DNA of 64,000 bases from Rhodovulum sp. 12E13 (GTDB lineage Bacteria > Pseudomonadota > Alphaproteobacteria > Rhodobacterales > Rhodobacteraceae). A model generated the notes under the pieces. The model saw nothing but the letters and a program-made list of their open reading frames with translations. It was not told where the DNA came from and did no database searches. The stretch is from assembly GCF_003340565.1 (NCBI RefSeq), contig NZ_QPLK01000010.1, positions 82,104 through 146,103 on the forward strand. Reading direction: 5' to 3'. Shown here one piece after another: positions 18,001 through 27,134 of this stretch (position 1 is its first letter; each line of letters opens with the position of its first letter). The position numbers and the translations under genes are program-made.

Positions 18001-19365
18001 ATGGACTTCGACTACGACCTTTTCGTGATCGGCGGCGGCTCGGGCGGCGTGCGCGCGGCGCGCGTCGCGGCCGGAGAATACGGGGCGAAGGTGGGCCTCG
18101 CCGAGGAGAGCCGCATGGGCGGCACCTGCGTCATCCGCGGCTGCGTGCCGAAGAAGCTGATGGTGTACGCCTCCGAGTTCCGGCAGGCGGTGCACGAGGC
18201 CAACGAGTATGGCTGGCAGTTCCCCGAGCCGGAAAACTTCGACTGGCCCCGCTTCCGCGCCCGGCTCGAGGGAGAGCTCGACCGCCTCGAGGGCGTCTAT
18301 CGCAACCTCCTCGACGGCTCGAAGGTCGAGGTGCACGACACCCGCGCCACCGTGGCCGACCCGCATACCGTGGCCCTGGGCGACGGGCGCACGGTGACGG
18401 CCAAGCACATCCTGATCGCCACCGGCGGCTGGCCCGAGGTGCCGCCCCTGCAGGGCGCCGACGGCATCGGGATCACGTCGAACGAGGTGTTCCACCTCGA
18501 CGAGCTTCCCAAGCGCCTGCTGATCGTCGGCGGCGGATACATCGCCTGCGAGATGGCCTGCATCTTCAACGGGCTCGGCACGCAGGTGACGCAATACTAC
18601 CGCGGCGCGCAGATCCTGCGCGGGTTCGACGGCGAGGCGCGCGGCCACATCGCCGAGCACATGGAGCGCCACGGCATCGACATCCACACCGGCACCAACG
18701 TGCTTGACATCAAGCGCACCGAGAGCGGCATCCGGGTCAAGTCGACCACCGGGCGGGAGGAGACCTTCGACCAGGTGCTGTTCGCCACCGGCCGCCGCCC
18801 CAACACCGCCGGCATGGGGCTGGAGGAGGCGGGCGTGAAGCTGGGCCGCCGCGGCGAGATCGCGGTCGACGCCTACAGCCAGACCGCGGTGCCCTCGATC
18901 CACGCCATCGGCGACGTGACCGACCGGCTGCAGCTGACGCCCGTGGCGATCCGCGAGGGAATGGCCTTCGCGCGCACCGTCTTCGGCGGCGAGCCGACCG
19001 AGCCCGATCACGTTCTCGTGCCCTCGGCCGTCTTCACCCAGCCCGAATACGGCACCGTGGGCCTGTCGGAAGAGCAGGCCCGCGAGATGGAGCCGATCGA
19101 CGTCTACTGCACCAGTTTCCGGCCGATGCGCACGGCCTTCATCGGGCACGACGATCGTGTCATGATGAAGCTCGTCGTCAGCCAGGAAACGCGGCGCGTG
19201 CTCGGCGTGCATATCGTGGCCGACGGGGCGGGCGAGATGATCCAGCTCGCCGGCGTCGCGGTGAAGATGGGCGCCACCAAGGAGGACTTCGATCGCACGG
19301 TCGCCGTTCACCCTACGATCTCGGAAGAGATCGTGACCATGAAATCGCCCGTGCGGAGCGGATGA
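18001..19365 (+). CDS. gor: Glutathione-disulfide reductase
   Basis: Reduces oxidised glutathione with NADPH. 454 residues. FAD site GGGSGGVRAA at 11-20, redox cysteines C43 and C48 in GGTCVIRGCVPKK, NADP site GGGYIACEMA, second FAD motif IHAIGDVTD, and the catalytic histidine H437 in HPTISEE. All key residues are present. Follows rpiA, a plausible link because the pentose phosphate pathway supplies NADPH. Confidence 0.95.
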   Translation: MDFDYDLFVIGGGSGGVRAARVAAGEYGAKVGLAEESRMGGTCVIRGCVPKKLMVYASEFRQAVHEANEYGWQFPEPENFDWPRFRARLEGELDRLEGVYRNLLDGSKVEVHDTRATVADPHTVALGDGRTVTAKHILIATGGWPEVPPLQGADGIGITSNEVFHLDELPKRLLIVGGGYIACEMACIFNGLGTQVTQYYRGAQILRGFDGEARGHIAEHMERHGIDIHTGTNVLDIKRTESGIRVKSTTGREETFDQVLFATGRRPNTAGMGLEEAGVKLGRRGEIAVDAYSQTAVPSIHAIGDVTDRLQLTPVAIREGMAFARTVFGGEPTEPDHVLVPSAVFTQPEYGTVGLSEEQAREMEPIDVYCTSFRPMRTAFIGHDDRVMMKLVVSQETRRVLGVHIVADGAGEMIQLAGVAVKMGATKEDFDRTVAVHPTISEEIVTMKSPVRSG

Positions 19366-19454
19366 CGCACCCCTTCGCGCTTGAAATGAGGGGGTGTTCC
19401 CCCACCTAATCGCTCAAGATTCCGAACGACGCGAACCGAGAGGAAGAGAACCCG

Positions 19455-20615
19455 ATGGCAGGCAACAGCGGCGGTCCCTGGGGCGGCGGAGGCTCCGGCG
19501 GCGGCTCCGGCAACAACGGCAACGGCGGCGGGGGCCGCGGCGGCCCCGGCGGGCCGCGACGGCCCGGCGACGGCGACGGCCCGCAGATCCCCGAGATCGA
19601 CGAGATCGTGCGCAAGGGTCAGGAACAGCTGCGCGTCCTGATGGGCGGAAAGGGCTCGGGCGGCGGCGACGGGGGGGGCGGCTTCAGGCTCACCCGCGGC
19701 ACCGTCTTCATCGGCCTGGGCGCGGCGGTGATCCTCTGGGGGCTGGCCAGCTTCTACACCGTGCGGCCGGAGGAGCAGTCGGTCGAGCTGTTTCTCGGCG
19801 ACTATCACGCCACCGGCAATCCGGGCCTGAACTTTGCGCCGTGGCCCCTGATCACCGCCGAGGTGCTGCCCGTGACCCGCGAGCAGACCGAACAGCTCGC
19901 GACGCGGCAGGGCGGGGCCGACGACGGCCTGATGCTGACCACCGACGAGAACATCATCGACGTCGACTTCGAAGTGGTCTGGAACATCAGCGATCCGGCC
20001 CTCTTCCTGTTCAATCTCGCCGAGCCGGCCGAGACCATTCGCGCCGTGTCGGAAGCGGCGATGCGCGAGGTGGTGGCCCGGCGCGAGCTTGCGCCGCTGC
20101 TCAACCGCGACCGCGACGTGGTGGCGACGCAGGTGCAGGAACTGATCCAGACGACGCTCGACCAGTACGACAGCGGCGTGAACATCATCCGCGTCAACCT
20201 CGACAAGGCCGACCCGCCGAACGAGGTGATCGACGCCTTCCGCGAGGTGCAGGCGGCCGAGCAGGAGCGTGACCGCCTCGAGCGGCAGGCCGATGCCTAC
20301 GCCAACCGCGTGCTCGCCGGCGCCCGAGGCGAGGCCGCCCAGATCCTCGAGGAGGCCGAGGGCTACCGCGCCCGGGTGGTCAACGAGGCGCAGGGTCAGG
20401 CGTCGCGCTTCACCGCCGTTCTTGAGGAATACGCCAAGGCGCCCGAAGTGACGCGCAAGCGCCTCTACATCGAGACGATGGAGCGCGTGCTCGGCGACGT
20501 CGAGAAGGTGATCCTCGACGAGAGCCAGACCGGGGCCGGCGGACAGGGCGTGGTGCCCTACCTGCCGCTCAACGAGCTGCGCCGGTCGACGACCGCGCAG
20601 GCCGACGGCAACTGA
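19455..20615 (+). CDS. hflK: FtsH protease modulator HflK
   Basis: A 386-residue SPFH-family membrane protein that with HflC cages the FtsH protease. The N-terminus is cytoplasmic and glycine-rich (GGSGGGSGNNGNGGGGRGG). One transmembrane segment (VFIGLGAAVILWGLASFYTV, about residue 86-105) is followed by the SPFH domain (VELFLGDYHATGNPGLNFAPWPL) and a long coiled coil (QAAEQERDRLERQADAYANR). hflC begins 17 bp later. Confidence 0.94.
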   Translation: MAGNSGGPWGGGGSGGGSGNNGNGGGGRGGPGGPRRPGDGDGPQIPEIDEIVRKGQEQLRVLMGGKGSGGGDGGGGFRLTRGTVFIGLGAAVILWGLASFYTVRPEEQSVELFLGDYHATGNPGLNFAPWPLITAEVLPVTREQTEQLATRQGGADDGLMLTTDENIIDVDFEVVWNISDPALFLFNLAEPAETIRAVSEAAMREVVARRELAPLLNRDRDVVATQVQELIQTTLDQYDSGVNIIRVNLDKADPPNEVIDAFREVQAAEQERDRLERQADAYANRVLAGARGEAAQILEEAEGYRARVVNEAQGQASRFTAVLEEYAKAPEVTRKRLYIETMERVLGDVEKVILDESQTGAGGQGVVPYLPLNELRRSTTAQADGN

Positions 20616-20632
20616 GGCGAGGAGAGAGACAG

Positions 20633-21598
20633 ATGAAGAAACTCGGTTTCCTGATACCCATCCTGGTCGTGGCGATCGTGGGCTTCCTGTCGTCGATCTT
20701 CGTGGTCGACGAGCGCGAGAAGGCGCTGGTGCTCCAGTTCGGACAGATCAAGCGCGTCAAGGAAGATCCCGGCCTCGCCTTCAAGCTGCCGGTCATCCAG
20801 GAGGTGGTGCGTTACGACGACCGCATCCTGTCGCTCGACACGCAGCCGACCGAGGTCACGCCGTCCGACGACCGCCGTCTCGTGGTCGACGCCTTCGCCC
20901 GCTACCGCATCAACGACGTGGTGCAGTTCCGCCAGGCCGTCGGCGTGGGTGGCCTGCGCGCCGCCGAGCAGCGCCTCGAGGGCATCATCAACCCGCAGAT
21001 CCGCGCGGTGCTCGGTAACGAGGGCGTCACGTCGAACACGATTCTTTCGGCCGAGCGCAGCCGCCTGATGCAGGAGATCACCGATCAGGTGCGCTCCCGT
21101 GCCCTGCCGCTCGGGCTGGAGGTGGTCGATGTTCGCCTGAAGCGCACCAACCTGCCCAGCCAGAACCTCGACGCCACCTTCGCCCGGATGCGGGCCGAGC
21201 GCGAGCGCGAGGCGGCCGACGAGATCGCCCGCGGCGAAGAAGCGGCACAGCGTGTCCGCGCCCAGGCCGACCGGACCGTGGTGGAGCTGACCTCGGATGC
21301 CGAGCGCGAGGCCGAGGTGATCCGCGGTGAGGCCGACGCCGAGCGCAACGCCATCTTCGCCCAGGCCTTCGGCGCCGACCCCGAGTTCTTCGAGTTCTAC
21401 CGCTCGCTCTCGGCCTACGAACGCGCGATCCAGGGCTCGAACTCGACCATGGTGATCTCGCCCGACAGCGAGTTCTTCAACTATCTCGACAGTTCGGGCG
21501 TGCGCCTGGGCGGCGGGGCCGGCGCCGCGCCCGGCGTGACCGGCGGCCCGCTCGGCCAGGTCGAGACGCCGCAGGCCGGCGAGACGCGGCAGGAATGA
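20633..21598 (+). CDS. hflC: FtsH protease modulator HflC
   Basis: 321-residue partner of HflK, with the N-terminal membrane anchor LGFLIPILVVAIVGFLSSIFVV, SPFH domain (EKALVLQFGQIKRVKEDPGLAFKLP) and coiled-coil region (ADEIARGEEAAQRVRAQADR). The C-terminal tail is Gly/Pro-rich. Its stop overlaps the start of the DUF2065 gene (ATGA), indicating translational coupling. Confidence 0.94.
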   Translation: MKKLGFLIPILVVAIVGFLSSIFVVDEREKALVLQFGQIKRVKEDPGLAFKLPVIQEVVRYDDRILSLDTQPTEVTPSDDRRLVVDAFARYRINDVVQFRQAVGVGGLRAAEQRLEGIINPQIRAVLGNEGVTSNTILSAERSRLMQEITDQVRSRALPLGLEVVDVRLKRTNLPSQNLDATFARMRAEREREAADEIARGEEAAQRVRAQADRTVVELTSDAEREAEVIRGEADAERNAIFAQAFGADPEFFEFYRSLSAYERAIQGSNSTMVISPDSEFFNYLDSSGVRLGGGAGAAPGVTGGPLGQVETPQAGETRQE

Positions 21599-21789
21599 CG
21601 ACGTTCCTGCTCGCGCTCGGGCTGGTGTTCCTTCTGGAGGGGCTGGTGCTCGCACTGGCCCCTTCGCGTCTGGAGGAGGCGCTGCGCCTGCTCGCCACCC
21701 TCCCGCCGGAGACGGTGCGCCTGATCGGGCTGCTCGCCATGACGGGCGGGGCGATCTTCGTCTGGCTGGCGGGGTGGCTCGGCGGCTGA
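21595..21789 (+). CDS. DUF2065 small membrane protein
   Basis: A 64-residue, two-transmembrane protein (LLALGLVFLLEGLVLALAP and LIGLLAMTGGAIFVWLAGWLGG) typical of DUF2065. This family commonly sits directly behind hflKC, as here with a 4-bp overlap, suggesting a role with the HflKC-FtsH complex. Biochemical function is not known. Confidence 0.85.
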   Translation: MTTFLLALGLVFLLEGLVLALAPSRLEEALRLLATLPPETVRLIGLLAMTGGAIFVWLAGWLGG

Positions 21790-21912
21790 GGCCGGGCGCC
21801 CCGCCGTCTCCGTTGGCGCACACGGTCTGTGCCGCGTCGTGGAGTTCCGTCGGCGGCGGGAACATTTAGCTCTCTCGCGCAGGTTCACCCGCGTGCAAGA
21901 GGAGCACCCGAC

Positions 21913-22506
21913 ATGTCCGACGTCAGACTGGCGATCGTCTTCTACTCGACCTACGGAACCAATCACGCCATGGCGCAGATCGCGGCCGAGGCCGCCCGCG
22001 AGGCGGGGGCCGAGGTGCGCCTCCTGCGGGTCGCCGAGACCGCGCCGCAGGAGGTCGTCGAGGGGCAGGAGGGCTGGAAGGCCCAGGCCGACAAGATGGC
22101 CGACATCCCCGTGGCCACGCCCGACGACCTCGTCTGGGCCAACGCCTATCTCTTCTCCGCGCCGACCCGCTATGGCGTGGTGGCGAGCCAGTTGCGCGCC
22201 TTCATCGACACGCTCGGCCCCGTCTGGCAGGAAGGCAAGCTGGCCGACAAGCCGGTCTCGGCGATGTCGTCGGCGATGAACGCCCATGGCGGGCAGGAGG
22301 CGACGATCCTGTCGCTCTACACGACATTCATGCATTGGGGGGCGGTGATCGTGGCGCCCGGCTATACCGACGCCTCGATCTTCGCCTCTGGCGGCAACCC
22401 CTATGGCTATACCCAGACCGCGGGGGAGATCGGCGACGAGGGGCGCGCCGCCATCGCCCACCAGGCCCGCCGGGTCGTGGACTACGCCCGTCGCATCGCC
22501 GCCTGA
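21913..22506 (+). CDS. wrbA: NAD(P)H:quinone oxidoreductase, WrbA type
   Basis: A 197-residue flavodoxin-like FMN protein that reduces quinones by two electrons. FMN loop [13 protein letters not shown] near the N-terminus; [70 protein letters not shown]. The length and motifs are those of WrbA. ATG at 21913 chosen with GAGGAGC upstream. Confidence 0.93.
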   Translation: MSDVRLAIVFYSTYGTNHAMAQIAAEAAREAGAEVRLLRVAETAPQEVVEGQEGWKAQADKMADIPVATPDDLVWANAYLFSAPTRYGVVASQLRAFIDTLGPVWQEGKLADKPVSAMSSAMNAHGGQEATILSLYTTFMHWGAVIVAPGYTDASIFASGGNPYGYTQTAGEIGDEGRAAIAHQARRVVDYARRIAA

Positions 22507-23130
22507 GGCCGCGACGGCGGCGGGCGCTGCACAGGACGACCGGCGACGGCGAGTGCCGGGACGCCCAATGCCAAAGGCGCGCAACCCGCGGCGCTATCCC
22601 GGCGCCGCGGCTTTGCCAGACGGAAACGCCCGGCCGCAGGCCGAGCGGCACCTGCCCTTGCACCGACGCGAGCCCGTGGGTCGCACCGTGCCCGGACCCT
22701 CCGGCATGTGTGGCATTGGTGCCCCGCCTATCGGGCGCCGGGCGTCCCGTGCGGCCGTCCCGGGGCGAGGGACATGGCCGCTCGCCGGAGGGTGCCGAGG
22801 CCGGCGGCGGGCCTGTTGCGGTCGGTGGGCGCGGCGTCCTGCGCCAGACCCGCCTCGCGCCACCGACCCGCGATCCCGCCGTCACCCCGGCCTGCGCTCT
22901 CTCTTCGCCCCGCCTGACGGTGCCCGGGCGGGAGCGCATGGCGGCGTCACGCGCACGTGACGCGTCGAGAGGGGCTTTGAGTTGCCGGCGCCGCCTCCTA
23001 GATATTCTATGCACTGCGCCCGTCGCCGCCATGGACGGCGCGACTGCCCTCGGGTCGGGAGAGACCCAGCGGCGGCAGGGCCGGCCCGGCCGGCCAGAGA
23101 TCGAATGACGACCGACACAAGGAGACCTCC
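22507..23130. other. 624-bp region without a recognisable gene
   Basis: Lies between wrbA and degP. Open frames here give arginine/proline-rich products without similarity and look like GC-driven noise. The only readable signal is a possible degP promoter near 22977. Confidence 0.6.
22977..23004 (+). promoter_or_regulatory. Candidate degP promoter
   Basis: TTGAGT (22977-22982), a 16-bp spacer, then TAGATA (22999-23004), 127 bp before the degP start. The spacing suits a housekeeping sigma factor. The overlapping CTTTGAG/CCTAGAT could also be read as a heat-shock-type promoter. Moderately weak evidence. Confidence 0.35.
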
Positions 23131-24597
23131 GTGACGCTCCAGGCCCCACGCTTCTTCCCGCAGCCCGGCGCGGCCGTGCGCACTGCCGCCGCCGCGCTCG
23201 TCGGCCTGTCTCTCGTCCTCGGCGCGCCGCAGGGCGCAGAGGCGCAGAGCCGGCCGGACAGCTTCGCCAGTCTGGCCGAGCAGGTGAGCCCCTCGGTTGT
23301 CAACATCACGACCGCGACCATGGTCGAAACCTCGACCGGCCCCGGCCCGATGGTGCCCGAGGGCTCGCCGTTCGAGGATTTCTTCCGCGACTTCCTCGAC
23401 CGGAACGGTCCCGACGGGCGCCCGCCGCGCCGCTCCTCTGCGCTGGGCTCTGGCTTCGTCATCTCCGAAGACGGCTTCATCGTGACGAACAACCACGTCA
23501 TCGAACAGGCCGACGAGATCACGATCGAGTTCTTCTCGGGCGAGGAACTGGAAGCCGAGGTCATCGGGACTGACCCGAACACCGACCTCGCGCTGCTGAA
23601 GGTCGAGGCCGACGAGCCGCTGCCCTTCGTGCCGTGGGGCGACAGCGACGCCGCCCGCGTGGGCGACTGGGTGATGGCGATGGGCAACCCGCTCGGGCAG
23701 GGCTTCTCCGTGTCGGCGGGTATCGTCTCGGCCCGCGGCCGGGCGCTGTCGGGAAGCTACGATGACTACATCCAGACCGACGCCGCCATCAATCGCGGCA
23801 ACTCGGGCGGCCCGCTCTTCAACATGGACGGCGAGGTGATCGGCGTGAACACCGCGATCCTGTCGCCCAACGGCGGCTCGATCGGCATCGGCTTCGCGAT
23901 GTCGAGCCGCGTGGCGCAGAACGTCATCGACCAGCTCCAGCGCTACGGCGAGACGCGCCGCGGCTGGCTTGGCGTGCGCATTCAGGATGTTACCGACGAC
24001 CTTGCAGAGGGTCTCGGCCTCGAAGAGGCGCGTGGCGCGCTGGTGACCGACGTGCCCGAAGGCCCCGCGATGGAGGCCGGGATCGAATCGGGCGACGTGA
24101 TCCTCAATTTCGACGGGCGGGACGTGGAGGATACCCGCAGCCTCGTGCGGCAGGTGGGCAACACCGACGTGGGCAAGACCGTGCGCGTCATCGTCTTCCG
24201 CAACGGGGAGACGGAGACGCTGCGCGTGACGCTCGGCCGCCGTGAGGAGGCCGAGGCGATGCCGGCCGCCGCGCCCGCCACGGAGCCGGAGGCGCCCGCG
24301 CAGAGCGAGGTGCTCGGCATGACGCTCTCGGCGGTCACACCCGATCTCGCGGAAGACCTGGGCGTGCCGGAGGATGCCGCGGGGATCGTCGTGGCCGAGG
24401 TCGATCCGGCGAGCGAGGCCTACGAAAAGGGCCTGCGCGTGGGCGACCTGATCACCGAGGCCGGCCAGCAGACCGTCGCGACGGTCGCCGAGTTCGAGGA
24501 TCGAATGGAGGAAGCGCGCGAAGCCGGTCGCAAGTCGCTCCTCCTGTTGGTGCGCCGCAACGGCGAGCCGCGCTTCGTGGCGCTGTCGCTGGAGTGA
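23131..24597 (+). CDS. degP: Periplasmic serine protease/chaperone DegP (Do family)
   Basis: Degrades or refolds misfolded envelope proteins. 488 residues beginning with GTG, with AAGGAG upstream. The signal peptide ends near GAEAQS. The catalytic triad is complete: H122 (NNHVIEQ), D152 (NTDLALL), S225 (RGNSGGPLF). Two PDZ domains follow (RRGWLGVRIQDV from about 275, and a second after GMTLSAVTPDL). A strong intrinsic terminator lies 37 bp past the stop. Confidence 0.95.
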   Translation: MTLQAPRFFPQPGAAVRTAAAALVGLSLVLGAPQGAEAQSRPDSFASLAEQVSPSVVNITTATMVETSTGPGPMVPEGSPFEDFFRDFLDRNGPDGRPPRRSSALGSGFVISEDGFIVTNNHVIEQADEITIEFFSGEELEAEVIGTDPNTDLALLKVEADEPLPFVPWGDSDAARVGDWVMAMGNPLGQGFSVSAGIVSARGRALSGSYDDYIQTDAAINRGNSGGPLFNMDGEVIGVNTAILSPNGGSIGIGFAMSSRVAQNVIDQLQRYGETRRGWLGVRIQDVTDDLAEGLGLEEARGALVTDVPEGPAMEAGIESGDVILNFDGRDVEDTRSLVRQVGNTDVGKTVRVIVFRNGETETLRVTLGRREEAEAMPAAAPATEPEAPAQSEVLGMTLSAVTPDLAEDLGVPEDAAGIVVAEVDPASEAYEKGLRVGDLITEAGQQTVATVAEFEDRMEEAREAGRKSLLLLVRRNGEPRFVALSLE

Positions 24598-24633
24598 CGC
24601 AGGACTTCCGATCGCGACCGCGCTCGCGAGGGG

Positions 24634-24663
24634 AGAGGCGCCCTGCCGGGGGCGCCTCTTTTC
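24634..24663 (+). terminator. Intrinsic terminator after degP
   Basis: Stem AGAGGCGCCC / GGGCGCCTCT with a six-base loop, followed by TTTT. A classical rho-independent terminator for degP. Confidence 0.85.
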
Positions 24664-24680
24664 GTGCGCCGGTTGCTGCA

Positions 24681-24838
24681 GGAGAAGCGGCTTCGAAGCC
24701 GCTTCTCCCGGCGCGCTTCCGTCGAGGTCGCGCGCCGATCGACGCCCTGCAGGAGCGGCACCCGTGAGGGCCAGATGCGCAGGGCCTGTGCCTGTTCCCG
24801 CCCTGGCAAGCGGCGGCAAGCGGCTTCGAAGCCGCTTG
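24681..24838. repeat. Pair of perfect palindromes centred on TTCGAA
   Basis: A 28-bp perfect palindrome at 24681-24708 (GGAGAAGCGGCTTC and its exact reverse complement) and a 22-bp one at 24817-24838 (CAAGCGGCTTC and its reverse complement). Both share the core AAGCGGCTTCGAAGCCGCTT. They lie between convergent degP and a lipoprotein gene, so they probably act at 3' ends. Confidence 0.8.
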
Positions 24839-24860
24839 GCCGGGTGGCCGCCGATGCGCC

Positions 24861-25397
24861 TCACTCCCCGGCGGGCGCAGCCACGGTGACGAGGCCCATC
24901 TGCCGGGCGGCGGCGCGCGAGAGAGTGCCGCTGTCGAGCCCGCGGGGGGTCTGATACGCGCGCACCGCTTCCCGGGTCGCCTGATCGAGCCGGCCCGTCA
25001 CCGGCCCGTCATGGAGATCGCGCGCCGCGAGCGCCCGCTGGAGCGCGGCGATCCGTGCCTCGCCCAGTTCCCCGGGGCAGAGCGCGTCGAACCAGAGCTC
25101 TGCGGCCGGCCGAACCACTGTCTCGCGCCGCTCGATGCGGGTGATCGGCGCCTCACGCAGCGTGCCGTCAGGCGCGAGACCCGGCGGCTCCACGGTCATC
25201 TCCGCAAGCTCGACGGCCACCGTGGCGTCGCGTGTCTCCTGCGCCCAGCAGGCATCCGCTGGCGCATCCTCAGGGCGCGCGGGGAGGGTCTCGATGCGCT
25301 CGGCCGGGCGCGGCGCCGCCGCCTGCGGCGGGGCGCGGTCCCCGCTCGCGAGGCAGGCGGCGAGGGGCCAGCAGGTCAGCAGGATGCGCAGGTGCAT
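24861..25397 (-). CDS. Peptidoglycan-binding-domain lipoprotein
   Basis: A 178-residue protein starting MHLRILLTCWPLAACLASG, a lipoprotein signal with lipobox LAAC (lipidated Cys about residue 15). The C-terminus is a PG_binding_1 repeat: LGEARIAALQRALAARDLHDGPVTGRLDQATREAVRAYQTPRGL. The middle contains paired cysteines (ADACWAQE, FDALCPGE). Likely anchored in a membrane and touching the cell wall. A longer in-frame opening upstream looks non-coding. Confidence 0.75.
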   Translation of the reverse strand: MHLRILLTCWPLAACLASGDRAPPQAAAPRPAERIETLPARPEDAPADACWAQETRDATVAVELAEMTVEPPGLAPDGTLREAPITRIERRETVVRPAAELWFDALCPGELGEARIAALQRALAARDLHDGPVTGRLDQATREAVRAYQTPRGLDSGTLSRAAARQMGLVTVAAPAGE

Positions 25398-25480
25398 GCT
25401 CAGGCCCTCCTGGGCCCGCATCGGGCGGCGGACCTCGCGGGAATGCTGGCCGCAGGCGGCTCCGCGGCCAATCGCGGGGC

Positions 25481-26983
25481 TCAGAACAGGCTTCCCTGGT
25501 CCGGCGGCTCGGGCCGCGCCCTGGGGCGCGGTGCCGGACCGGGCGAGGCGCCGCCGATCCTCAGGCGCCCGTCGGCGAACTCGATCTCGAGCGCGCCCGC
25601 CGCCCTTGCCTCGGCCCGGCCAGTCACGACCTGGCCGGCGGAGTCGCGCACCACGGCATAGCCGCGCGCGAGCGTTCCCTTGTAGCTGAGCGAGCCGAGC
25701 AGGCGGCCGAAGCCCGCGACCCGCTCGGCCCGTAGTTCCAAGAGGCCGGACGCTGCCGCATCGAGCCGTCGGCCCTGCGCGGCCACCTCGCGCCGTCGGG
25801 CGGCGATCCCGCGGGCCACGAGATCGGGCCGCAGCCGCTCCGCGAGGCGGTCGAGCCGCGCCGCCTCGCCCCTGAGCCGCGCCCGCAGCCCCTGAGCACG
25901 CAGACCCGCGCCGGCTTGCGCCAGCGTCAGTCGCCGCCCCTGCACCGCCCCGCGCAGGGCGGCGGGCAGGCGCATCGCGGCGTAGTCGAGCCGCTGGCGC
26001 GGCCCCTCCAGGAGCTGCGAGAGGCGGGGCAGGGCGCGCGACAGGTCGCGCAGGCGCTCGCGTCGCCGGTCGAGGCCCCGTGCCATCGCGCCCGTCGCGC
26101 GCGATTCGAGCCCCGAGACCGCCGACAGGCAGTCGAGCCGCACCGGCACCGCCATCTCGGCCGCGGCGGTGGGCGTGGGGGCCCGGCAATCGGAGACGTG
26201 GTCGATCAGCGTCGTGTCGGTCTCGTGCCCCACGGCCGAGATCAGCGGGATCCGCGAGGCGGCGGCGGCGCGCGCCACGACCTCTTCGTTGAAGCCCCAG
26301 AGATCCTCGATCGAGCCGCCGCCGCGTGCCACGATCAGCAGGTCGGGCCGGGGGATCGGCCCGCCGGGCGAAAGCGCGTTGAACCCCTCTATGGCACGCG
26401 CGACCTGCGGCGCGCAGGCCGGCCCCTGCACCGCCACGGGCCAGACGATCACGTGGCGCGGAAAGCGTTCCGACAGGCGGTGCAGGATGTCGCGGATCAC
26501 CGCGCCCGAGGGCGATGTGACGACGCCGATCACGCGCGGCAGGCGCGGCAGGGGCCGCTTGCGCGCCGCGTCGAACAGCCCCTCGGCGGCGAGCGCGCGC
26601 TTGCGCTTCTCGAGCATCGCCATCAGCGCGCCTTCACCCGCGGCTTCCACCTGGTCGACTGTCAGCTGGTACTTCGACTGGCCGCCGAAGATCGTCAGGC
26701 GGCCGGTGGCGACGACCTCCATCCCCTCCTCGGGGCGTTGCTGCAGGCGCCCGACCTGCCCTTTCCAGCAGACCGAAGCGAGCACGTTCCGTTCGTCCTT
26801 GATGTCGAAATAGAGATGGCCGGAGCGCGCCACGAACACGCGCCCCACCTCGCCCCGTACCCGCACCCGGCCGAAGGCGCCCTCGAGCGTCCTTTTCACC
26901 GCGCCCGAGATTTCGGCGACGGTATATTCGGGGGTGTTGCCGGGGCTCGGGCCCTCGCGGCTATCCTCGATCAGGTCGTCCAT
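25481..26983 (-). CDS. xseA: Exodeoxyribonuclease VII large subunit
   Basis: Catalytic subunit of the single-strand-specific nuclease ExoVII. 500 residues from ATG 26983 (MDDLIEDSREG; GAGGAGAGG upstream). N-terminal OB-fold (VRVRGEVGRVFVARSGHLYFDIKDE), then the catalytic domain: VIGVVTSPSGAVIRDILHRL, ARGGGSIEDLWGFNEE, SAVGHETDTTLIDHVSDCRAPTPTAAAEM. The C-terminus is Arg-rich helical. Divergent from purD; xseB is not in the window. Confidence 0.95.
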   Translation of the reverse strand: MDDLIEDSREGPSPGNTPEYTVAEISGAVKRTLEGAFGRVRVRGEVGRVFVARSGHLYFDIKDERNVLASVCWKGQVGRLQQRPEEGMEVVATGRLTIFGGQSKYQLTVDQVEAAGEGALMAMLEKRKRALAAEGLFDAARKRPLPRLPRVIGVVTSPSGAVIRDILHRLSERFPRHVIVWPVAVQGPACAPQVARAIEGFNALSPGGPIPRPDLLIVARGGGSIEDLWGFNEEVVARAAAASRIPLISAVGHETDTTLIDHVSDCRAPTPTAAAEMAVPVRLDCLSAVSGLESRATGAMARGLDRRRERLRDLSRALPRLSQLLEGPRQRLDYAAMRLPAALRGAVQGRRLTLAQAGAGLRAQGLRARLRGEAARLDRLAERLRPDLVARGIAARRREVAAQGRRLDAAASGLLELRAERVAGFGRLLGSLSYKGTLARGYAVVRDSAGQVVTGRAEARAAGALEIEFADGRLRIGGASPGPAPRPRARPEPPDQGSLF

Positions 26984-27134
26984 GCGCCTCTCCTCGCCCG
27001 CCATCCTAGGGCGCGCGCGGGGCGGGACCAAGGGCGCAGTCGCGCGCCGGGCGGCCTGCCAGGCGCGTGCGCCGGCGCTTGCTCCTGATGCGCGCCGACC
27101 CTAGACACCGCGGGGGACACGCGGAGGCGGCGCC

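Noticed and set aside
22507..23130. Possible gene in the wrbA-degP gap
   Set aside because: All frames give Arg/Pro/Gly-rich products without start signals or similarity.
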